Both the position numbers and the translations under genes were made by a program. DNA of 64,000 nucleotides from contig NC_052486.1 of NCBI RefSeq assembly GCF_009730915.1, positions 22,659,589 through 22,723,588 on the forward strand. The letters are read 5' to 3'. This document shows positions 31,290 through 42,369 of the stretch, one piece after another. Within the stretch, counting starts at the first letter, position 1. Every line of letters begins with the position of its first letter. Source of the DNA: Dioscorea cayenensis subsp. rotundata (lineage: Eukaryota > Streptophyta > Magnoliopsida > Dioscoreales > Dioscoreaceae). The notes beneath the pieces were generated by a model. It did not search any database, was not told the origin of the DNA, and saw only the letters and a list, made by a program, of their open reading frames with translations.

Positions 31290-32060
31290 TTAAAAAACGA
31301 TAAACCACTGTTTTATTAAAAACACAAATAAATAGTACATACAAGAAGATATATAACAAAGAGGTGAAAAGAAATAACACATAGTTTAGAGGGATTGGAA
31401 AAACTAAAAATAGTGTATAGCTCCTGAACAACTGGGCTAGAGAGGATCTCCTCGCAGGGCAATGGCGAAATGATATAGAGGAGACTAGGCAGCGGGAGAA
31501 TCAGGGGTTTGGTTAACTCTGCCTCTGTAAGAGAGCAGTGGAACTAAGTGCTACTCCTCACCATAGCGGAAGTGACCTCCATCTTTTGTTTCTTGCTTAC
31601 AAGGACTGTAGAAAACTAGTAAAAAAAAAAACATGAGAGTGATTCTCAAAATAATAGAAGACAAATAAGGTAATTTAAACTCAAATATACAGACATTTCT
31701 TGCCATCCAAATAGTCCAAGCGATAGCTCTAGCTAAAAGATTCCAAGATTCTCTGATTGCTGAGTTGAGCCTTTTACACTAGATCCCCCATAGTTCAACC
31801 GAGGATGTTGAGGTACGTGGTATCTTTATAATTTGAGTAAAATGATTCCAAATGAGTCTAGTAAAGGAGCAATGTATGAAAAAATAGTTCATAGTTTCAG
31901 TGTTGTGAGCCAGAATATACATGTGGCCGTAGGGAGCTTGTTACATCTCCTTACGGACTTACAGTTAGATGTCTAGGTTTTCACCCCTGAGATCTAGTAA
32001 TTATACCAGAACTAGGAATTAGTGCCATCTCTGACAGTTGAGTGAATGCAGGTTTTAAAT
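31290..32060 (-). mobile_element. Decayed 3' end of a LINE-type retrotransposon
   Basis: Minus-strand translation in shifting frames shows the zf-RVT region found at the C-terminus of plant LINE polyproteins: ETMNYFFIHCSFTRLIWNHF near 31880-31830, followed past an in-frame stop by SWNLLARAIAWTIWMARNVC near 31755-31690. Sequence from about 31640 to 31290 is the probable 3' UTR. The reverse transcriptase domain is not present upstream, so this is a 5'-truncated, decayed copy. Confidence 0.6.
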
Positions 32061-35000
32061 GTTAACAAAGAGTTCTTAAGAGAATGGTTTACTCTTGAAC
32101 CGTTGGAAATACATGTTCCAAATTGGGATACTTCAAATGTAGTTTAATTGACTAACTTGGAAACCCCACCAATCTTATTTTTCTATCAATCAATCCAAGT
32201 TCTCTTTAATATATATATATATATATATATTTTTTCCTTTGAATTATTGTAAGTCAGTGCATATTTTTAAAATAAAATAATTACTAATCAGACCATGAAC
32301 TCTGTTTTATTTGTCATTTTAATGCAAAACCTACCAACATTCCACTTATATATAAATATATATATGAAGAAATAATGGAGAGTGATATAAGAAGATGATC
32401 ATTTGTTTTTAATAATTAGTTGGAAATCCTTTCCAACTTAAATTAATTATAAACTATTAGTCTAATATTTGACTAAATGGGGATAATATAATATATTTAT
32501 ATGTATATTTATATATGACAATTTAATATTTAATTCAGCAATATTTCTCTCTCCATTTGAGGGGAAAAGTGAGGGGTAATATGGGGTTTTCATAAATTCT
32601 TTTAGTTAAATTTTTGTCATGGATGATAAACAAACAATAATTATTTATACTGTTCACATAGAAATATAAGTAAATATAATTTTTACATGGTAAAATAGCA
32701 GTGATTACATAATTTTTTTATAAATATCTACAATATTTATAGTTTGCAAATTTCAAATATTACACACACATCCCTTTGAGATAGGATCCAATTATCTGTA
32801 ACAAATGACATTTCTACCCGTATATATAAAAAAGACTGACTTCATTTGTATATATAGACTATATGTTTATGTACACATAGTTACAAATATATATATATAT
32901 ATATATGAGGACCATTTATTTATGAACATCCAACATTGACTACTGTTCATCAATGTCGGTTATTAGATCGCAATCTAATGGTTGATAATTGAATGCCCAT
33001 AGATTTGTTATCTATGGACGTCCATAGAAGATGTTTTGCTATATATATATATATATATATGAACGTAACGTTGACATTGTTTTCGGTCTTGGAGTTTTAT
33101 AAAAAATAAATCTTTCTTAGTAAATAGTTTTTGTATACATAAAAATTCTAACTTGAAATCATTTATTTTAGCAACTCAAACATTGTGATTTTTTTTAAAA
33201 TTATATATATATATATATATAATAGTAACAAGTTGGTAGGAATAATGAAAGTTGTATGATAATGCGATAAAGAGAGCCCAATATATCAACTTGTTTTCGC
33301 ATCAATCTAAACTAGCTTTGAAATCATTACCAATAATTAGTGCCTAAACAAAGTATTAATTGGTGTCTCGTCTTCCTAGCTAGGGTTTCGTTTGTTCACT
33401 TGTGACATGATTAATGTTTAACTTGTTTTGATGGTGAACCCTAAACTCCTTTCAATGATTAACTTATGACTTCAAAATAAATAGATAAAGCAAAATTTTA
33501 TGTTTATTTATATATAATCATAATATTTAGCATCATCAATATTATTATGTGAATTAGACAAATAGATTTAATTAGCATTATCGATCAACTATTAATTAAA
33601 AGCAAATGGTCCTAGCTTTTTTTAATACATAACTATACCCATACTTTTTAAAACATATTTTCTATTTTTTTCTCTATTTATATTCTCTTTAATTCAAAAT
33701 AAACCGATAATTATATCAGCACGCTAAATTTAAAAAATAAAAAATATATAGAGTACAAAACATAATTTATTATTGATGTACAAATAAACATATCTAAATC
33801 ATAATTTTATGTATGGCAACTTAGTGAACATAATATTACTAATTAAAATAAATTATGAATTAGTATGTATCTACACATTGTATTATCATAATTAATAGTT
33901 TCAAATTACTTGCTACTTTTATTCATGTACATTGAAACATAGTCTTACATTTTTTATTTATTTATTTATATTTTGACTATCTATTTTCCCTCTACATTAT
34001 TATATATCCATCCATGAATGATTTCTCAACAATTGTCTCAATAATATGGGAAAGACCAAGTATGCTATTACATGAAAGAGATTTTCTCCATATGTAACAT
34101 CTATATTTATTTATATATTCATATATCCCTATCTCTATATCTTGTCAATCTCTTTCATATAATACAAGCAAGAAACTTTATTGTTTTGATCTATTTAAAC
34201 CTTTATCTAGATCTAATTAACAGTCACAATGTCATTGTCCTTTTATAATTATCAATGTTTATCTATCAATCTATCAATTTATCAACCTACATAAACCTAA
34301 ACTAACAGTTCAGTGATTAGCTAGTTACAGTGGATCTATAAAAAGCTATAAAGATTAAAAAAATAATAAAGAAAATAAATAAACGATAAACCACTTGTGC
34401 TTGTGTGCCTCAGCTCTGTCTTATCTCAATAAGTGAATTTGTGAGTGTTGGCCACTTCCTTCTTTGCTTCTAATTCAATTACTAATCATATCTTTCTTTT
34501 TTTCTAATTTTTTTTTATTCTTCTTCTTCTTTTTCCAGAGTCCTAAAAATTTTAGTATTTTTTCTTCAAGAATGGGATATACATAAAGATTTATATATAC
34601 ACACAGACGAAAAGACCAAAGCTTTTTGGTTCACTGGCATTAATCCCACTGTATAAAACTTAGTTCATGGAACTTTCATTATTTGTACTTGAAACAGATC
34701 AAAAACTATTAAAAACAATAGTGTCAAAAAAATTTCTTGTATAAAAATAGACTTGCCGCATTTATCAATATATATATATATATATATAAAGAGAAAGACT
34801 TAATTAGAATCTAATTATTAGTTTAATTTATATTAGACTTTTACAGAATAAAAACATAGTCACATCTTCTAGCATTGATATTATATAAAATAAATGAACC
34901 TTATTCTTTTGTCTTTCATTAATTAGCTTAAACTACATTGTTGTCCTATTCTTTTATAAAATAAATATTATATCTTCTATACATATATATTGAATGGTTA

Positions 35001-36613
35001 ATAGTCATTGAAGTTCTTTTTAGGTGGAATTTTCAAATACATGAAGGTTTGAGCTGTTTAAGGTATTGAAATTAAATAAATCAATTCAATAGATTTATCA
35101 AGGAAAAAATTATATGTTTATTCTATAAATCTTTTTTTTTACTTTTTAACTTTAAAAAAGTGAGAAAAGTTGCATATGTGCTTCTATAAAAAACATAGAT
35201 CTGCACTTATCCTTTTCATTATTTTTTTCTTATAAAACGTCTTAAATTTGATTTTATATAAGTAAAAAAAAATAACTTTATAATAACATCCTTGTAATTA
35301 AAACTTTTAGAATGGGTAATATGTAAAAGAACTATATATGTTATAAATTAGTTATGGTCCCTGTAAACACACCTAAACGGTGATGATGAAAAGGACATAA
35401 TAGTGTAATTTGAAACTTTTATAAGGGGTAAAATGTAAAAAAATAATAACTATGTTATAGTTTAAGTTATGGTCCCTGGTTACACGCGTAAACAGTAATG
35501 ATGAAAGAGTGAACACTGTGATGCTTGTGGCCTGGATGAGCGCCACGTGGATGATTCTAGCACGCGTAGATGAAGGGTTTTTACAAGCACTCAAATTATA
35601 TCATTAAATATATCAACTTTTTTTTTTCTCCACTAGATACTTATTCCTATAATTTCATATATATATATTAATGAAAGTTAAATAAATAAAAAAATGGATT
35701 TATTTAAATTAATTAATGTTGAAAGATTAATTGGGTGTACTTTCGGATGGCATAAGAGATTAGTTCTTCAAGGTTCTTTATTCTTTCTTTTTTTTTTTAT
35801 TTTTTAATTTTTAATTTTTTGATTAATAAAAAAAATGCAAGTTATTCCTTTTTTTGAACATGCTACCAAAGGTGGAGTCAAAAAATGATAATAGGTCTTC
35901 GTAATTGAATAATTGTTTAGAATAATGCAATTAATATTTGTGAACCTTATCCTTGTATTATTCTTCATTTTGATAATAATAAAATTAATTATTTTTTTAA
36001 GAATATATATATATATATATCATGTATGAAAAAAAAAGATTTTTAAGAGATAACTCTTGCTATCTTTTGTTAGAATGCAATTATATTAAATAAATATTAA
36101 ATATAGAAATATAATTTTTTATAAATAAGATTGATTGAGAATTAAAAAAAAAAATAATTAAACAAAGTGAAGTTTTAACATAGATATATAATTATAATTT
36201 TTATTATTTTAATACCACTTCCCACCACCCCCCACTTCCAAAACTTCCAACACTTCCCTCCACTTCTGACATTGAAGTGATACCAATTTCACTACCCTTT
36301 TACTATCTAATCATTTTGTTCATGACTCAAAATCAATATACAATCACCGCCTAATCACAATTCATAAATCAAACCTCAAACCACAAACCCAAAGAATCTC
36401 TTCACTTTCCATATCTAAAGCTTGATCAAGTACTCACATCCACAAATCAACACCAACTTGTTAATATTATATCCCAATATTAAAGATTCATCAACCTTCC
36501 AAACTTATCCTCCCATCTACTACTCCTAAATCCATATAATATCATATATATATATATATATATGCATGCAAATGCTATTATGTACACCAACTTAATTACC
36601 AAAGAACTCCACC
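32061..36613. other. Long AT-rich intergenic region upstream of the CAT gene
   Basis: About 4.5 kb without a recognisable gene. It holds many (TA)n microsatellites (about 32208-32230, 32887-32906, 33041-33060, 33203-33220, 34770-34789, 36004-36020, 36545-36562). A block of about 120 bases is repeated in tandem at roughly 35300-35390 and 35410-35500, sharing TTATGGTCCCTG. The pyrimidine-rich stretch at 36220-36300 and the C-rich sequence to 36540 probably form the CAT promoter and 5' leader. Confidence 0.5.
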
Positions 36614-39315
36614 ATGTCATCATCTTCATACTTCTCAACCATTCTTCATTCAATCACCAAAACTCCCCACAAACTCAAAAAAAGAATGCTAATAACTTGG
36701 ACACCAGACCAAGAACTCAACCAAGTGAGGCAAAGATCAGGTGCTGATATGAAGAAGAAGCTTGATTGGTATGATCTTGTTGCTCTTGGTGTCGGTGGCA
36801 TGCTCGGTGCCGGAGTTTTCGTCACTACCGGTCATGTAGCTCATACAATTGCCGGCCCTTCGGTCTTTGTCTCTTATATCATTGCCGGAGTTTCCGCTCT
36901 TCTTTCTTCCTTTTGCTATACTGAGTTCTCCGTCGAAGTTCCCGTCGCCGGTGGTGCTTTTAGTTATCTAAGAGTCACTTTCGGTATGATTTTATGATCA
37001 TTGTAGATATATTCACACCTCTTTATATTGATGCTTAATCAATATATATAGTCTTACTAACAAAATCATTGTATGTATGTGAAATATATATATATATATA
37101 TATATATATACATGAGATAACATCTTAATATATATGTAACAATATGATTAGGTGAGTTTGTTGGATATTTTGGAGGAGCAAACATATTGATGGAGTATGT
37201 TTTATCGAACGCGGCCGTGGCGAGAAGCTTTACCGAGTATTTGAGCTGCACTTTTGGTTCAAATAATCCAAATTCATGGAGGATTGAAGTGAATGGATTG
37301 CCAAAGGGTTATAGCTCTCTTGATTTCACTGCTGTTGCTCTTGTTTTAATCCTCACTCTTTGCTTGTGTCATAGGTGTGTTATCTTTTCACTGAACTTTA
37401 TTTTTTGTATTTTTTTGATTATGAGTTAGTGGAGTAGCTCAAACATCACTTTATTTATTTATTTATTTTAATTGATTGATGAATTGCAGTACAAAGGAGA
37501 GTTCAGTGCTGAACTTAGTGATGACAGTGTTCCATTTGATGTTCTTTGGGTTCATAATAGTTGCTGGTTTCTGCAATGGGAGTTCAAAGAATTTAGTAAG
37601 GCCTAAAGGGTTGGCACCTTTTGGAGTTAGAGGAATTCTAAATGGAGCAGCCACTGTTTATTTTAGCTACATTGGTTATGATACAGTCTCAACCTTGGCA
37701 GAAGAAATAAAAAATCCTTCCAAGAACCTTCCGATCGGTATTACCGGATCAGTTATCATCGTCTCCGTCTTGTATTGCTTAATGTCTTTGGCTTTGTCCT
37801 CCATGATGCCTTACAATGAGGTACAAAAAACCAGAATTAAACATTAACAATTAAGATATATATATATATATATATTGATAGATTAATTGCTATATATATA
37901 TTGTTTGTGATTTGATGCAGATAATGGAGAATGCTTCATTTTCATCGGCATTTCAAAATACAGTTGGATGGAAATGGGCGAGCAATGTCGTTGGTGCCGG
38001 AGCGAGTTTAGGCATTGTTGCATCTCTTCTTGTGGCCATGCTTGGGCAAGCTAGATACTTGTGTGTTATTGGGAGAGCTAGGCTTGTGCCTGTTTGGTTA
38101 GCCAAAGTTCATCCTTTTACTGGTACTCCTTTGAATGCTACTATCTTTTTGGGTAGGTATTTTGGTTTTTTTTTTTATCATTAATTTCATCTTTATTTCA
38201 TGCTTCAAGAAAAAATGGAGTTTTATATCATATTTTATAATTAATTTTCATGAGAAAAGATCAGTTTTGATTAGTCTTAAGAGTTCATGATGTGCATCTA
38301 TCTTGATTTCATGCTGTCAAAATTAAAGAAATAATATCTGAAGTGATCATAAAAAGTTTATAATTTGCTTAAAAGGATCAATTGTAAGTCTTATTATATA
38401 TATAAGAATTCTTTCAACCTTGATTTCACGTTTGATTCAATGAGCCTTAAAAAATGCAAACACAATAATTAATTAATTAATTAAGAAGATTATTTTTCTG
38501 CAGTTTCTATTCAAATATAACAACTCTGAAGAATTTATTCACCTTGATTTCATGCTGTCTTCAAAATTAAATTCAATAAGCTGAAAGAAATTAACAATGA
38601 AAAATTACTCTCTTTTTTTTTTTTTACTTCTTTTCTGCAACTCATGACTTTAAACATCTTGCAAACATAAAAACTATCTTAATCTATAAATCAACATAAA
38701 AACAAACAACAAAACATAATTAAATTAACAAGTGTGAATTACATGACAGGGATATGCACTGCTTCAATTGCACTCTTCACAGACCTTGAAATAGTTTTAG
38801 AGATGATCTCAATTGGCACACTGGTAGTCTTCTACTTAGTAGCAAATGCTCTAATTTACCGAAGATACGTAAAGCTAAGCTCCGGCAACCCTTTTCCGAC
38901 CATTCTCTTCCTCCTCATCCTCTCATTAACATCCATTGGCTTCTCATTATCATGGAAGTTCAATGGAGATTGTTTATGGGGACTCATCATCTTCGGCTTT
39001 GCCTCCGTCATCGTTACCGCCATTTTTCATCGGTTTGTTCCTTGTTATCATAGGCCATCAGAGTGGTCAGTGCCATTGATGCCATGGCCAGCAGCATGCT
39101 CAATTTTTCTCAATGTTTTCCTGATGAATTCTTTGAATAAGAAGGCATTTCAGAGGTTTGGAATTTGGAGTTTTGTGGTGACTTTGTTCTACGTGTTATA
39201 TGGAGTGCATTCAACTTACCATGCAGAGGAGGAGGTGGGTTTGGAAGTGGACTTACATGATGGAAACTCACTTACAGCAATTGTTCAGACAAAGCTGGAA
39301 GTTCAGCTTGGTTGA
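36614..39315 (+). CDS. Cationic amino acid transporter (CAT/APC superfamily)
   Basis: Membrane carrier for cationic or other amino acids. Five exons: 36614-36983, 37152-37374, 37490-37820, 37921-38152 and 38750-39315. All are GT-AG and in phase, giving 573 aa, typical for plant CATs. A soluble N-terminus (TWTPDQELNQVRQRSGADMK) precedes the first membrane helix, DLVALGVGGMLGAGVFVTTG, which carries the APC substrate-binding glycine motif. Other conserved blocks: FCYTEFSVEVPVAGGAFSYL, FSYIGYDTVSTLAEEIKNPS and LGQARYLCVIGRARLVPVWL. Two further hydrophobic pairs in exon 5 and the MPWPAACSIFLNVFLMNSL block form the CAT C-terminal domain. Hydrophobicity gives about 14 helices. The closest Arabidopsis subgroup cannot be fixed by eye. 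Confidence 0.93.
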
Positions 39316-39640
39316 TTAATTTAATTTTATCTTGGTTTGGTTTCTTGTAAGTGGGAATACTTTGGATGGTGATTAGAGAGATCTTGAACTTAAATGTTTT
39401 GTCATTGTCTCTCTAGAAAATATCTTTCTTTTTTTTTTCATTGGGTATTAACAAATTTTAATTTATGAAAAACTCTCCAAGGATACAAAATTTTGAAAAG
39501 AAACTCATTTTATGAAAAACTAAATGCTAAACAACCGTTTGATTTGCGGTAATATGAAAACATTACCAAAAATCAGGTAGTAATTGAACTATGAACCAAA
39601 CATCACCTAAAATACTAAAAAGAAACAAGAAATTGTGCAC
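39316..39640. other. CAT 3' flank
   Basis: Probable 3' UTR and terminator region of the CAT gene, AT-rich, with no other feature seen. Confidence 0.4.
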
Positions 39641-39647
39641 TATACAC

Positions 39648-41022
39648 GAGTAATGCTAAACACACCGAAACCATTGCCCGAACTTACTTCCCCAATGACA
39701 TGGCTCACCACTCTCTCTCCTCATTAGCTCATTTCTTTCATTTAAATTTAAAAAAAAAAGCGTCAAAGCTCATCATCTTCATCGCCTTGCTCCCATCTCC
39801 ATCTCCTTGCTCTCATCTATCCATCCTCTTCACCTCAGATCTCAAAGCTAGCCGCCATAACGAACCGCTGTTTTCCATACTCCGCCCTACTTTGGTATCC
39901 CCTGCCCCAACTTCCGCCGTGACCAATCTTGCCCTCGTGGTGACACCTGCAACCTCGGCCACGGCGTCTTCGAGTCCTAGCTCCATCCCGCATGTCACTC
40001 TACTCTGCAGAAAAACGACAACTATCTGGTGGGGTCTTTCAAGGTGGGTTGGACAATGTAGAGAAGGGGGTTCGATGTTGAGGAGAGGGATGCACTGAAG
40101 ATGTTCGACGATTTGTTTAATGCTTTGGAGAGGATGGAGTTGGCCGAGTGCCGCAGTGCGGTTTTCTCATGAAAAATCATTTTTATTTTGTTTTTGTTTT
40201 GTTTTTTTTTTTGTTTTTAATGTTTTTTGTGCTTCATTGGGATCAAGATTTGGTCACAATTTTGAGTAAATTCCAAGGATTCTAGAACTTACGGTTAGGA
40301 TTTTGTTATGAGTTCCTATTTGCTATTTATGAGTGTAAATTTTGGATTTATTTGTTTGGATTTGTTGGATTTATTTATGAGTTCGTATTTGCTTTCAAAA
40401 ATTATGGCATTCTAGGATCTGTTAATGGGATCAAAGAAACACTCCTGGGGAAACAAATGGAAGCATTGGAAATGATATTTTTTTCTATGAAAGAAACAAT
40501 ATAAGATTGGTTTTCATAGTTCAAATTTTTTTCTTTCTGCCCCTAAGAATGGTTTGTATCAAATATTGGTATTTTTGCTCTACACAAAAAAAAAAAAAAT
40601 CTGATCTTTGAGAATTTTTATTCACCATTGTCAAGGCTTGATGTTTCATTGCGCATTATCTTGATACTTAAGAGCAACTATAGGCTGTGTGAATGAGAGT
40701 CAATTTCATCAAATATCTTAAATTATGTCCCAATGAATTAAAAAAAAATGCCAGCACAAGTATGGTAATAACAACGCAATGTTGATAAGTAAAATCTGAT
40801 CAAAATTTAAACCCACAAACATCCACGGTGCTGTATCTCAAGCCATGGAAGGACTTAGGAATGGCAATGGACTGAGGGCAAGGATGGAGAGTTGTTTTTG
40901 AGCCCGTGAAGAGAAAGTAGAATTATGCTCGTTAGGAGAGAGAATGAGTGGGATGAGTCACATGGCCAGCTATGTCATTCGGGAAGTAAGTTCGGGCAAT
41001 GGTTTCGGTGGGTTTAGCATTC
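39648..41022. mobile_element. Terminal-inverted-repeat DNA element, possibly Pack-MULE-like
   Basis: The left end (AATGCTAAACACACCGAAAC, continuing CATTGCCCGAACTTACTTCCC at about 39653-39695) is repeated in inverted orientation at the right end (GGGAAGTAAGTTCGGGCAAT then GGTTTCGGTGGGTTTAGCATT at about 40980-41020). Similarity continues inward past 60 bases. The 1.37-kb interior has a GC-richer, coding-like segment at 39760-40140 but no transposase. The frame encoding DALKMFDDLFNALERMELAE (about 40090-40150) looks like a piece of a host gene that I cannot name. The target duplication is not clear; a CTATAC sextet sits near both ends but is offset. Confidence 0.65.
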
Positions 41023-41095
41023 CTCAAATCTATACATCAACATTCAAGGGCAATGAATATCTGAAAGAGTAATGCTGTGTACATAATAGATCTCC

Positions 41096-41149
41096 CGAAA
41101 TGTGACCCAAAAGCTAACCCCAAGGGGTTAGCTTTTGAGTCACATTTCG
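41096..41149. repeat. Near-perfect hairpin, 26-bp arms
   Basis: CGAAATGTGACCCAAAAGCT continues AACCCC, a 2-base AA loop, then GGGGTTAGCTTTTGAGTCAC continuing ATTTCG. The arms pair with one mismatch. It could form a very stable stem in DNA or RNA and may be a small foldback element or a remnant of one. Confidence 0.85.
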
Positions 41150-41416
41150 AGTGACCTTTTACGTGCACATAGAATTAATCTATTTGAAATAGAATAGCAT
41201 GGAAGAGGCATTCAAAAATCAGATCTCAGGTTTAAATACATCAGAATACAGAGAACCATAGAAAACTTAAATACTCAACTTCTGATCTTTGTTTGATGCC
41301 CTATAAACAATACCAGAACCATAAAATAGTAATATGCTGCTCAAATGAGCATGTGCAGAGATACAAAGCAAAGGCTCAATAATGTTTATATACTTACAAG
41401 AAAGGATTACTCTTAG

Positions 41417-42322
41417 GAGACGTTTGGTTCGCAGTAATGATATATTACCATGGTAATGAGATTAACATGGTAATGTAATCGGGAATGTTATATGTCCGGG
41501 AATGTTATGGTAATGTGAAATTACCATGTTTGGTTCAGAATTTAGATTACTAATAATATTTCATTACCATGTTTGGTTGGTCATGGTAATCACCTCAGTA
41601 ATATGTCAAATTTACCAAAATACCCTTACATATAAAATTTTGAAAAATATAATTTAAAGTATTTAAATAAATCAATAATTAAATTATAATATTACAAATT
41701 ATTTTTTTACAAAATTTTAAAAATACCTTTGTATTTACCAAATTACCCCTAAATATAAAATTTTGAAAAATATAATTTTAAGTGTTTAGATAAATAAATA
41801 ATTAAATTATAATATTAAAAATTATTTTTTCACATTTTTTTAAAATACCTTTGTCTTTACCAAAATACCCCTATATATAAAATTTTGAAAATTTTAATTT
41901 AAAGTATTTAAATAAATAAATAATTAAATTATAATATCAAAATTATTTTTTCACAATTTTTTAAAATACCTTTGTATTTACCAAAATACCCATGTATAAA
42001 CATTTGAAAAACTTAATTTAGAGTATTTAGATAAATAAATAATTAAATTATAATATAAAAAAATAATAAAAGAAAATAAAAACTAGAGTTTTGATAATGA
42101 GTGTAATAAAGAATTAGATTAAATGAGTGGGGGCATAATTGGAAAAAAACATTACACGTTACCACCGGTAATCTGGATGAACACCTATTTTGGTGGTAAT
42201 CATACTATTGGTAATCTAACATTACCATCAACATTACCACTGTTAACCAAACAAGGTAATCTGAATACATTACCACCAGATTCTCGGTAATGTTTTCACA
42301 TTACCGCGATCCAAACGCCACC
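41417..42322. mobile_element. Non-autonomous TIR element (Harbinger/Tourist-like) with internal tandem repeats
   Basis: The left end GGAGACGTTTGGTTCGCAGT is answered in inverted form by the right end, where ATTACCGCGATCCAAACGCC precedes ACC. The flanks read TTA on the left and TAG on the right, so a 3-bp TWA target is possible but not exact. The interior has repeated GGTAATG/CATTACC motifs near both ends and four tandem units of about 120 bases beginning near 41617, 41736, 41858 and 41978. Each starts TTTACCAAAxTACCC and continues ATAAAATTTTGAAAA. There is no coding capacity. The right end is followed by a direct duplication of about 40 bases (ATCCAAACGCC-CCTAGAGCAGTCGATATAAT, 42310-42370). 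Confidence 0.6.
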
Positions 42323-42369
42323 TAGAGCAGTCGATATAATCCAAACGCCGCCTAGAGCAGTCGATATAA

